Positions 8,323 to 15,306 of a stretch of DNA of 64,000 nucleotides are shown in pieces. The notes beneath the pieces were generated by a model. That model was given only the letters and a program-made list of their open reading frames with translations. It had not been told where the DNA came from and made no database searches. The position numbers were made by a program, and so were the translations under genes. This DNA comes from Thermus caldilimi (GTDB lineage: Bacteria > Deinococcota > Deinococci > Deinococcales > Thermaceae), in the NCBI RefSeq assembly GCF_004684245.1, contig NZ_CP038452.1:2156796-2220795 (forward strand). Direction: 5' to 3'. The first letter of the stretch is position 1; each line of letters opens with the position of its first letter.

Positions 8323-8510
8323 CTAGCGACGGGGGCTCACCTTGCTGTTTAACCCTGTATTGCTGACCTGGAGTTTGCGGTTGCTCGCTCCTTGCCGCCG
8401 GGTGACCGTGTTCATAGCCCCCGTGACCACGATGTGCCTGACGCTTTGAATGTCCACCACGTTGCCTACGCCCCTGATCTCCACCCGCCCTGGGACTTCC
8501 CACCTCCCAG
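8323..8510 (-). pseudogene. 3' remnant of a DUF3060-like beta-helix protein
   Basis: One minus-strand frame reads VEIRGVGNVVDIQSVRHIVV, then TGAMNTVTRRQGASNRKLQV and SNTGLNSKVSPRR before the TAG at 8323-8325. The repeated G-x-x-N-x-V pattern with alternating hydrophobic residues is typical of the DUF3060 beta-helix of exported proteins. The frame opens only after a TGA at 8556-8554, and no start codon or signal peptide survives, so the 5' part is gone. It abuts the copB remnant in a different frame, placing a deletion or rearrangement breakpoint near 8510. The call rests on pattern resemblance. Confidence 0.55.
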
Positions 8511-8603
8511 GAAGCGATCCCGGAACATCTCCGGGGTATGGCCCGCATGCCGGTCATGGGCCTGGGAGGGGGAGGCGGGGGGAGGATGGGGATGGGGGTG
8601 CAT
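8466..8603 (-). pseudogene. truncated copB-type copper P-type ATPase (N-terminus only)
   Basis: 45 codons starting at an ATG that overlaps the multicopper-oxidase stop (TAATG), so it was translationally coupled. The product starts His/Pro-rich (MHPHPHPPPASPSQAHDRHA) and continues GHTPEMFRDRF, the characteristic stretch just before the first membrane helix of CopB-type ATPases (usually ...MFRxRFWVSLLLTLP). After Phe31 it changes to unrelated GGGKSQGG and stops at 8466. The remaining roughly 650 codons are absent from the window. The His-rich N-terminus may still be made as a short peptide. Confidence 0.65.
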
Positions 8604-10009
8604 TAGCCCACCTCCAGCACCCCCATCATGCCCCGGTCCTCGTGCTCCACGATGTGGCAGTGGAAGACGGTCTTCCCGGGAAGGTTCCGAAGGGGAACCA
8701 GAAGGCGCACCACCTCCTTGGCCTTCAGGTTGACCACGTCCTTGAGGGCGCGGTAAGGAAGGGGCTTCCCGTTCACCGAGAGGACCTGGAAGGGGTGGGT
8801 GTGGAGGTGGAAGGGGTGGTCCATGTCCCCTTGGTTGTCCACCTCCCAGACCTCGAGGTCCCCCGCCCGTCCCTGGAAGTCCACCCTAAGGTGATCAAAG
8901 GTTCGGCCGTTGATGAAGAACTCCCCGGCCATCATGTCCTCCGTGAGGGTGAGGCGCCGGGTCGCCCTGGCCTGGTTGGGGTTGAGGGCGGGCAGTTTGG
9001 CCAAGGCCTTGGGCAGGGGGAGGGGTTTGGGGCGGGGCGGGGCCACCAGGGTGAGGAGGGTTTGCGGGCCGCTGGGGCTTGCCCCCATGGACATCCCCCC
9101 GTGGCCCATGTGCTCCATCCCGCCCATCATGTGGACCCCGCGCTCGTAGGGCAGGGCGAGGAGGCGGAAGGCCCCCTCCTTCTGGAAGCGCACCAGCACC
9201 TCCGCCCGTTCCCCGGGGGCCAGAAGGAGTTCGGGGACCTCATAGGGTTCCTCCAGGAAGCCCCCGTCGCTGGTGATGAGGTAAAGGGGGTGCCCCTCCA
9301 ACTGGAGCCGGAAGTAGCGGGCGTTGCTGGCGTTCAGGAGGCGGAGACGCAAGGTGGCCTTGCCGGTCCGCAAGGTGGGGCGGGAGGCCCCGTTAACCAG
9401 GAGGAGGTTGCCCTCCTTGCCGTTGATCCAGTCCATGGGGGCATGAGGCGCAGGCCGGCCTCCCACAAGTTCCAGGTCCTTTAGCACCAGAAGGTGCTCC
9501 TCGGCTTCCCTTAGCTCAGGGATCCCGTCCAGCGGGCTTTCCACCAGGATGGCCCCCGCCAGGCCGGCGAAGAGCTGGGGGGCCACCCGCCCGTGCAGGT
9601 GGGGGTGGTACCAAAAGGTGCCCGCCAGGTCCTGAGGGACGGTGAAGGCGTAGCTCCAGGTCTCCTTGGGCGGGATCTCCAATAAGGGGTCGTCCACCTT
9701 GGGGGAGATGGGAAGCCCGTGCCAGTGCAGGTTCGTGGGCTCGGGGAGGAGGTTTTCCAGCTCGAGGCGAACCGTATCCCCGGGGCGTACCCGAAGGGTA
9801 GGCCCCGGGAAGCTGCCCCCGTAGGTCCAAAGCTGGGCCTCCCGTCCCAGCAGGGAAAGGGGAGTGAGGGCGGCCCTCAAGCGCACCTGCAAAAGGCTGT
9901 CCCGGCTTCGGAGCACCGGGGGCTCGGGAAAGGGAGCCTGGCCCCTGGCCAGGGGGGAGAGGAGGAGGCCTGCGGTGAGTTTTAAAAGGGTTCGGCGGTC
10001 CGCGTTCAT
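8603..10009 (-). CDS. multicopper oxidase (laccase-like, Tat-exported)
   Basis: 468 aa. The N-terminus MNADRRTLLKLTAGLLLSPL is a Tat-type signal (RR followed by a hydrophobic stretch). All copper sites of a laccase are visible: HWHG (about 95), WYHPHLHG (about 132), HPFHLHTHPF (about 398) and HCHIVEHEDRGMMGV (about 447), giving type 1, 2 and 3 centres. A Met/His-rich loop (HMMGGMEHMGHGGMSM, about 291-306) is of the kind that binds Cu(I) in cuprous oxidases. It closely resembles the Thermus thermophilus HB27 laccase. The likely role is periplasmic Cu(I) oxidation within the copper island. A GGAGGT RBS abuts the start. Confidence 0.93.
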   Translation of the reverse strand: MNADRRTLLKLTAGLLLSPLARGQAPFPEPPVLRSRDSLLQVRLRAALTPLSLLGREAQLWTYGGSFPGPTLRVRPGDTVRLELENLLPEPTNLHWHGLPISPKVDDPLLEIPPKETWSYAFTVPQDLAGTFWYHPHLHGRVAPQLFAGLAGAILVESPLDGIPELREAEEHLLVLKDLELVGGRPAPHAPMDWINGKEGNLLLVNGASRPTLRTGKATLRLRLLNASNARYFRLQLEGHPLYLITSDGGFLEEPYEVPELLLAPGERAEVLVRFQKEGAFRLLALPYERGVHMMGGMEHMGHGGMSMGASPSGPQTLLTLVAPPRPKPLPLPKALAKLPALNPNQARATRRLTLTEDMMAGEFFINGRTFDHLRVDFQGRAGDLEVWEVDNQGDMDHPFHLHTHPFQVLSVNGKPLPYRALKDVVNLKAKEVVRLLVPLRNLPGKTVFHCHIVEHEDRGMMGVLEVG

Positions 10010-10066
10010 ACCTCCAGAGGGTAGGGGAGGTTTGTAAAGGAAGTATAAAGGTCCCTTTTGAACCCC

Positions 10067-10456
10067 CTAGAGTTTGGCCAGGGCTTTCTCCAGCCGGCTT
10101 CTGGCCTCTTCCACCACCGGTTTCAGGGCCTCCTGCTTTTCCTGAGAAAGGACCTGGAACATGCCCTTGGGGTCCTGGAGGAGGATTTCCACGCCTTCCC
10201 CGCCTTCCCTGAGCACGGCGTTGCAGGGGAGGAGGAGGCCGAGGTCGGGTTCGGCCTCGAGGGCCTTGGCGGCGAGGCTCGGGTTACAGGCTCCCAGGAT
10301 CAGGTAAGGAGGCCTTTCCAGGCCCAGGCGGGCCTTAAGGGTGGCGGCCACGTCGATTTCCGTGAGGATGCCAAAGCCTTCCTCCTTCAAGGCGGCTTCT
10401 AGCCAGGCCCGGGCCTCGGCCAGGCTGGCCTTCAGGGTTTTCCTCAAGTCCGTCAT
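10067..10456 (-). CDS. DUF302 domain protein
   Basis: 129 aa. The central block GFGILTEIDVAATLKARLGLERPPYLILGACNPSLAAKALEAEPDLGLLLPCNAVL is the DUF302 signature. Homologues often sit beside metal-resistance genes; the biochemical role is unknown. No signal peptide is seen, so it is probably cytoplasmic. Two Cys residues (GACNP and LLPCN) are typical of the family and could bind metal or heme. It has its own upstream gap (10457-10594) and lies before the multicopper oxidase on the same strand. Confidence 0.88.
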   Translation of the reverse strand: MTDLRKTLKASLAEARAWLEAALKEEGFGILTEIDVAATLKARLGLERPPYLILGACNPSLAAKALEAEPDLGLLLPCNAVLREGGEGVEILLQDPKGMFQVLSQEKQEALKPVVEEARSRLEKALAKL

Positions 10457-10551
10457 GGTACCCTCCCTACCTAAAGTGTAGCGGAGCCCAAGAGAAAAGG
10501 CTTTTCGTGAAAGACATATTGAGCGGTTTATGGGGGTATGGGAGGTCCTAG

Positions 10552-10585
10552 GCCCCTGCCCGGGGCGAAGGCTGCGGGCAGGGGC
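10552..10585. terminator. strong hairpin downstream of the Met-rich PepSY-like gene
   Basis: GCCCCTGCCCG (10552-10562) pairs perfectly over 11 bp with CGGGCAGGGGC (10575-10585) across a 12-nt loop. It lies just after the stop of the minus-strand gene ending at 10595 and before the DUF302 gene. No long U-run follows. Confidence 0.55.
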
Positions 10586-10594
10586 CCCCTAGCC

Positions 10595-11248
10595 TTACTC
10601 CCCGAGGAAGAAGCCGTGCCAGGTGTGGACCCAGACCTCCCCCGTGTAGGCGTTCACGGAGAGCATGCCCTCCACCTCCTTGCGCCCGAAGTCAAAGGTG
10701 TAGTACCCGGGGAAAGCCCCGGCTTCCAGCACCTGGGCACCCGGGAGGTAGCCTTTCAGGAAGGTCTCGGCCAGCTTCCTGGCTTCCGTCAAGGGGAAGC
10801 GGACAGGAGGCTGCACGGGCCCGCCCATCATGCTGTAGCGGGTGTTCCACATCATGTTGGGGCCAGGTTCTGGGGAAACCACCCCCGTGTAGCGATCGGC
10901 GATGAGCTCAAAGAGCCCCTGCCCCTTCTCGTCCACCACCTGGGCGTAGTAGTTTTGGCTGAAGGCCATGAAGTCCTTAAGGCGTGCCCCCGGGTAGATG
11001 CGCCTGGCGTAGGCTTCCATCCGCGCTTTGGCCTCTTTCTGGGGGATGGGCCGGGCCTCCGGAGGGTAGACCCCCATCATGCCCATCATCCCCTGGCCGC
11101 CCATCATGCCGTAGCCCATCATTCCCGGACCGTACTGCGAGCCATAGCCCATCATCCCCGGACCAAAACCCCCCATCATGCCCTGGGTGAGGGCAAGGCC
11201 TAGAAGCATAAGGGCCAGAACTCCTAAAGTTAAACCGTAGCGTTTCAT
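10595..11248 (-). CDS. exported Met-rich PepSY-like protein of the copper island
   Basis: 217 aa from the ATG at 11248, chosen for the signal peptide (MKRYGLTLGVLALMLLGLAL) and the 4-nt overlap with the upstream SHOCT gene. Residues about 22-60 are almost only Gly, Met and Tyr (repeated GMMGYG/GPGMMG units), a composition typical of periplasmic Cu(I)-binding segments. The rest has two PepSY-like units: AKARMEAYARRIYPGARLKDFMAFSQNYYAQVVD and ARKLAETFLKGYLPGAQVLEAGAFPGYYTFDF, each helix plus strands, the second ending VNAYTGEVWVHTWHGFFLGE. The likely role is periplasmic copper binding; inferred from composition and place. Confidence 0.72.
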   Translation of the reverse strand: MKRYGLTLGVLALMLLGLALTQGMMGGFGPGMMGYGSQYGPGMMGYGMMGGQGMMGMMGVYPPEARPIPQKEAKARMEAYARRIYPGARLKDFMAFSQNYYAQVVDEKGQGLFELIADRYTGVVSPEPGPNMMWNTRYSMMGGPVQPPVRFPLTEARKLAETFLKGYLPGAQVLEAGAFPGYYTFDFGRKEVEGMLSVNAYTGEVWVHTWHGFFLGE

Positions 11249-11490
11249 GCTCCACCTCCCTTTTCCAGTTCCTTGCGTAACCTTTTGTAGGTTTCCTCGT
11301 CCAGCTCGCCCCTGGCGTACCGGAGGCGCAGGGCTTCCAGAGCCGCATCCTTTCTCGGCTCCCCGCTTCCCCGTTCCCAGGCCCGAAGGCCCAGGTACAG
11401 GAGAAGCCCCAAGAGAGCCAGCACCAGGAGCATGTTGAGAAGCCCGAAGAACCACCCGAAACCCATGCTGCCCCAACCCATCATGCCCAC
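11245..11490 (-). CDS. small SHOCT-domain membrane protein (copy 1)
   Basis: 81 aa from GTG 11490, which has a GGAGGT RBS 5-6 nt upstream; ATG 11484 is an alternative. The N-terminus is Gly/Met/Trp-rich, then one membrane helix (LLNMLLVLALLGLLLYLGL) and a C-terminal SHOCT motif (ALEALRLRYARGELDEETYKRLRKEL). SHOCT segments are thought to mediate oligomerisation. It overlaps the Met-rich PepSY-like gene by 4 nt. A paralogue with the same plan precedes the response regulator at 17086-17298, so the family goes with copper genes here. Confidence 0.8.
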   Translation of the reverse strand: MGMMGWGSMGFGWFFGLLNMLLVLALLGLLLYLGLRAWERGSGEPRKDAALEALRLRYARGELDEETYKRLRKELEKGGGA

Positions 11491-11583
11491 GATCCACCTC
11501 CACCTGTACCCTAGGCCGGTATTGTTAAGCTGGCATAAAGGGGTTTTACCGGCGCTTAACGTTTGGCCCTTAAGCTGGTGGGC

Positions 11584-12408
11584 ATGCGAAGAGGGCTGCT
11601 GGCGCTTGGTCTTGCTGTCCTAGGCCTGGTGGGGTTGGCCCTGGGAAGCGGGCTGCTGGAGGAGGTTTCCCGAAGCCTTTACCGAACGGCCAACACCCTG
11701 TACGCTCTCTTGGCTCCCTGGGTGGATGGCCTGAGGCGGGAGGTGGGGGTTCCTTGGCTTTCCGCTTTCCTACTGGGGGTCTTGGCGGCCTTTGCTCCCT
11801 GCCAGATCACCACTGGGGCCAGCGCCCTGGCCTACTTGGTTCCAGCCGCCCTCGAGGGAAGGGTCTGGCTCAGGTTTCTGGCCTTTCTTCTGGGGAAGGC
11901 CTTCACCTACCTGGTGCTCGCCGGGGTGGTTCTCTTCGTTTTGGGCGGGACCCTGGCCAACCCCGAGGCCATCTTCCGCCCGGTGCGGCTGGCCCTGGGG
12001 CCCTTTATGGTCCTGGTAGGCCTGGGTCTTTTGGGGGTGGTGCGCTGGCCCCTGGCCTGGGCAGCACCGGAGGACTGGGCGGCCCGGGTGGGGGCGTGAG
12101 GTGGGCTTCTGGGGCCCCTGGCCCTGGGTGGGGTTTACGGCTTGGCCTTCTGCCCTACCCTCTTCTGGCTTTTCTTCGGGCTTCTACTCCCTTTGGCCCT
12201 GGCTTCTTCCTTTGGGTTTCTCTTTCCCCTTCTCTTCGCCCTGGGGACGGGCTTTCCCCTGGGTTTTCTGCTCCTCCTTTTCACCCGCATGGGCCGGGGC
12301 CGGGCCCTCAAGGGGATGCGCCAAGTGAGAAGCCATCTTCTAAGGGGTGCAGGGGCAGTCTTCGTGGCCCTGGGGATTTTGGACACGGTGCTTTACTGGA
12401 ACCTCTAG
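11584..12408 (+). pseudogene. CcdA/DsbD-like membrane protein interrupted by an in-frame TGA
   Basis: A 275-codon frame carries one internal stop, TGA at 12097-12099 (codon 172); both halves are in the same frame and both look coding. The first half has a membrane segment and the APCQITTGASAL motif (Cys73); the second has GLAFCPTLFWLFFGLLLPLAL (Cys190). The two half-symmetric Cys-Pro motifs in helices are those of the CcdA/DsbD transmembrane thiol-disulfide carriers. A C-to-T change of CGA (Arg) to TGA is the simplest cause; a substitution error, readthrough or two half-proteins are alternatives. ATG 11584 is preferred over TTG 11563. It is divergent from the SHOCT gene. Confidence 0.7.
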
Positions 12409-12429
12409 CATGGGAGGGTGCGAACAGTT

Positions 12430-12510
12430 GACCCCCAGCCCCCCTTTCCCCACCCCACACCAAACCCCGCTCCCAAATCCCGCCATTCCCTACAACCTCC
12501 CTTCGTACAG
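12430..12510. other. C-rich, G-poor tract (G-quadruplex-prone on the minus strand)
   Basis: The plus strand carries a series of runs of three to six C (for example CCCCCAGCCCCCC, CCCCACCCC) with almost no G. The minus strand therefore has more than four G-runs with short spacers, the pattern of potential G-quadruplexes. It lies between the interrupted CcdA-like gene and the TnpB-like gene and may mark the left flank of the insertion. Confidence 0.5.
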
Positions 12511-12533
12511 GGCAAAAGGCTTAGCCCCCTAGA

Positions 12534-14147
12534 ATGTTCCCCAGGGGTCTAGACGTGAAGGGGAAGAAACGCAAAGGCAAGGGCAAAGGACCCCAGTCCT
12601 TCGTCGGCCTGGAAGCCCTCCTCGTTTTTCCTGACCACGGGGACCATGTGGCCACCCTGGACCTCATGCGTCGCTTCTCCGCCGCCTTCCGCTTCGCCTA
12701 CAACAGGCTTCTGGAGGGAGAAAAGCGGGAGGATCTGAAAAAGGAAGACGGCCCCCTCTGCACCCTCCTCGGCCTCAACACCCGCTACGCAGATGACGCC
12801 ATCCTCAAGGCCAAGGCCCTCCTGGCCTCCCAGAAGGAGCTTGGGGAAAACCCCCGCAAGGTGGTGTTCGGGGGCAGGAAGCTTTTCCGGCAACTCTCCC
12901 GGCTCAAGAAGAGCAACCTGCCCCTTTACGAACGCCGCAAACGGGAGTGGCGGGAAAGGCGCAAGGGGATGCTCTACGCCCGCGGGGACCGGAGCAAGGG
13001 GGGCAACCTCAACCTCCGCCTCCTGGTGCGGGATGGGGCTTTGTGGCTCCGCATCAACCTGGTACACCGCCCTGCCTGGGCCCTGGTGAAGGCCTCCCAC
13101 CCCCGCCTTCACGAACTCCTCTCCCGGGTCTACGCCGGGGAGCCCTACAATGTGGAGCTCACCCTGCGGGAGGGGAAGGTGTATGCCCTCTTCACCTGGG
13201 AGGAGGAGCTTCCTCCCCTGGTGGTCAACGCCCAAAGCGGGGTTCTGGCCCTGGACGTGAACGCCGACCCCTACCACCTGGCCCTGGCCATCGTGAACCC
13301 GGATGGGAGCCTGCGGCGCTACCTGACCCTCTCCCTGGAGGGGGTGGACCGGGCCCCCAACAAGGGGGCCAAGGAACTTCTCCTGTGGCAAATGGCCCAC
13401 CAGGTTGTTTCCCTGGCCTGGGAGGAGGGGGTAGCCCTGGCCACGGAGAGGCTGAAGCACCTGCCCAAAGGGAAACGGGGAGATGGTTCTGGCAAAACCT
13501 TCCGCCGCAACGCCCACCGCTTCGCCTACCGCTCCCTCCTGGGGAAGGTGCACGCCTTGGCCCGGAGGCGGGGCATCCAAAGCCTGGAGGTGAACCCCCA
13601 GGACACCTCCACCATCGGGATGCTGAAGTACGCCCCCCTTCTCTCCCTTTCCAAGGACGTGGCCGCGGCCTATGTCATTGGCAGGCGGGCCCTGGGGTTC
13701 AAGGAGGAAATTCCCAAACACCTCAAGGCCCTCCTCCAGGACCCTTCCTTCCACGAACACACCCGGCGCTTCTACGAGGGGAGGATTGCCGAGCTAAGGA
13801 CGAGGAGCCGTCAGGAGAGGAACCGCTACCTCAAGAAAAAACTTGGGCGGGAGCTTGCCCAAGCGAGGAAGGCTCTCGCCACCCTGCAAAGCCCACAGGG
13901 TGAGCCTGGGAGCCCCGAGGGGTCCACCGGGGGAAGGAACCCCCGGGGCGGCAATCCCTGGCGAGCCCTGCGGGTAGGCCTTTTCCTTCCCCTCCTCGGG
14001 CGTAGGGTGCCGAGGGACCTCTCGGCCCTGAAGCCCATCCTGCATGGATCGTGGGAGGGGTGGAGGGGAGGCTTAGACCCCCATCCTGGTAGAGGGTCGG
14101 CCGCTGCGACTCCATTCCCACATGTAGAAGGGGGTAGTGGTGGCTAG
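12534..14147 (+). CDS. TnpB-like (IS200/IS605 OrfB) RNA-guided nuclease homologue
   Basis: Up to 537 aa. RuvC-like elements occur in order: VLALDVNADPYHLALAIV (Asp241), VALATERLKHL (Glu305) and SLSKDVAAAYVIGRRALGF (Asp375 as possible third acid). FRRNAHRFAYRSLLGKVHALARRRGIQSLEVNPQDTSTIGMLKY corresponds to the helix and strand before the usual zinc finger, but no CxxC pair is present. This matches a zinc-finger-less OrfB branch seen in Thermus. The Lys/Arg-rich N-terminus (KGKKRKGKGKG) could bind nucleic acid. The last 80 residues are Gly/Pro-rich and may overlap a guide RNA or be out-of-family read-through. No TnpA partner was found. It separates two damaged genes, consistent with insertion. 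Confidence 0.7.
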   Translation: MFPRGLDVKGKKRKGKGKGPQSFVGLEALLVFPDHGDHVATLDLMRRFSAAFRFAYNRLLEGEKREDLKKEDGPLCTLLGLNTRYADDAILKAKALLASQKELGENPRKVVFGGRKLFRQLSRLKKSNLPLYERRKREWRERRKGMLYARGDRSKGGNLNLRLLVRDGALWLRINLVHRPAWALVKASHPRLHELLSRVYAGEPYNVELTLREGKVYALFTWEEELPPLVVNAQSGVLALDVNADPYHLALAIVNPDGSLRRYLTLSLEGVDRAPNKGAKELLLWQMAHQVVSLAWEEGVALATERLKHLPKGKRGDGSGKTFRRNAHRFAYRSLLGKVHALARRRGIQSLEVNPQDTSTIGMLKYAPLLSLSKDVAAAYVIGRRALGFKEEIPKHLKALLQDPSFHEHTRRFYEGRIAELRTRSRQERNRYLKKKLGRELAQARKALATLQSPQGEPGSPEGSTGGRNPRGGNPWRALRVGLFLPLLGRRVPRDLSALKPILHGSWEGWRGGLDPHPGRGSAAATPFPHVEGGSGG

Positions 14148-14165
14148 GGTTGACCAGGCAAGGGG

Positions 14166-14794
14166 ATGAAGAAGGGTTTAAGGGCTCGATTGTTCGCCGC
14201 CCTCCTTCCCCCCCTTTTCCGGGGGCACGTGGGCTTGAGCGAACCCTGGCGGAAGAAACTCCTGGGAAGCTTGGCGGGGAAGGTTTTGGAGATCGGCCCG
14301 GGGACGGGGGTTAACCTGGCCTATCTGCCGGATGGCGTCCACTGGATTGGCCTCGAGCCCAATCCCTACTTCCACCCTCACCTCCGGCGGGCCCTGAGCC
14401 TCAGGGGGCTTCCCGGGGAGGTTCTTTGGGGCCAGGCGGAGGCCATCCCCCTGCCGGAAGAGAGCGTGGAGGCCGTGGTGGCCACCCTGGTCCTCTGCTC
14501 GGTGGCGGATCCCAGGCGGGCTTTGGCGGAGATCCGGAGGGTGCTGAAGCCCGGGGGGCGCTTCGTCTTCCTGGAGCACGTGGCCGCCCCCCGGGGCTCC
14601 CCCTGCGCCGGGCCCAGGACCTCCTCTGCCCCTTATGGGGGGTTTTGGGGGACGGCTGCCACCCCAACCGGGAAACCCTGGCCCTCATCCAGGAAGCTGG
14701 GTTTGCCCGGGTGGAGGCGGAGGCCTTCGCCCTGCCGCTTCCCCTGGTGGCCCCTCATGTGGCCGGGGCGGCCTGGAAGGCTAAGGCGCCCTAA
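14166..14794 (+). pseudogene. class I SAM methyltransferase (UbiE-like) with a one-base frameshift
   Basis: The 5' frame encodes SAM motif I VLEIGPGTGVNLAYLP (about 40-55), GQAEAIPLPEESVEAVVATLVLCSVADP and RRVLKPGGRFVFLEHV. At the C5 run 14599-14603 the family sequence jumps frame: LRRAQDLLCPLWGVLGDGCHPNRET continues in the -1 frame to the TAA at 14792. Adding one C restores a 209-aa protein ending AFALPLPLVAPHVAGAAWKAKAP. So this is either a real 1-bp deletion or a homopolymer sequencing error. Its 3' end overlaps the convergent cueP-like gene. The substrate (quinone, arsenite or lipid) is not determinable. Confidence 0.72.
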
Positions 14795-15296
14795 GGCGGA
14801 AGGTGGTGAGGCAGGTGGGGCTATTCCGGAAGGTGGTGATGGGGCCCGTGGCCAGCAGATCCCCCCGGCGGACCTCGAGGGTGTAGCGGCGGTTCCGGGG
14901 CAACCAGAGCTCAAAGAACCCGTCCTTCCCCGATCTGACCCGGGTCTTGAGCACCTCCTTCTCCCCCTCCAGCACCCGAACCTCCAAGACCTCCTCCTGC
15001 AGTTCCCCGGTGCAGCTGGAAAAGTAGTGGACCTGGCAGGGGTGGGTCCGGCTCACGTAGGGGGCCACCGCCAGGAGGAAGCGGTCCTTGAGGGCCACCT
15101 GGGCCTTGCGGCCATCCGGGAACTCGAAGAAGAAGGCCTCGGGGGTTACGTAGCTCACCACCCTTTGCCCTTCCTCCCGCCACCGCTTGGCCAGGGCCAG
15201 GGTCTCCTCAGGCCCCAGGCCTTTGAGGGCCTCGGGGCTAGGAGCCTGGGCCAGGCCTAAAGCCACGCCAAGGGCAAGCGCCAGAAGCTTCTTCAT
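14781..15296 (-). CDS. CueP-family periplasmic copper-binding protein
   Basis: 171 aa from the ATG at 15296, which starts a signal peptide (MKKLLALALGVALGLAQA). The family hallmarks are THPCQVHYFSSCTGELQEE (two Cys, about 92-101), GFFELWLPRNRRYTLEVR and the C-terminal TTFRNSPTCLTTFRL with the third conserved Cys (about 165). CueP in Salmonella is a periplasmic copper-binding protein that supplies copper and relieves copper stress. It follows the sensor kinase gene by 10 nt on the same strand, so it probably belongs to the SHOCT-RR-HK operon. Confidence 0.83.
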   Translation of the reverse strand: MKKLLALALGVALGLAQAPSPEALKGLGPEETLALAKRWREEGQRVVSYVTPEAFFFEFPDGRKAQVALKDRFLLAVAPYVSRTHPCQVHYFSSCTGELQEEVLEVRVLEGEKEVLKTRVRSGKDGFFELWLPRNRRYTLEVRRGDLLATGPITTFRNSPTCLTTFRLRAP

Positions 15297-15306
15297 GGCT
15301 CCCACC

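Noticed and set aside
12097-12099. TGA as a selenocysteine codon
   Set aside because: No SECIS-like hairpin was seen after it, and family members are not known to have Sec at this point; nonsense mutation or miscall is simpler.
12534-14147. Cas12-type effector of a CRISPR system
   Set aside because: No repeat-spacer array anywhere in the window and no adaptation genes; the features are those of the IS605 OrfB group.
12426-14157. GTTGACC on both sides of the TnpB-like gene as a target-site duplication
   Set aside because: IS200/IS605 elements do not make such duplications, and a 7-mer match can arise by chance; the right copy may be a -35 box.
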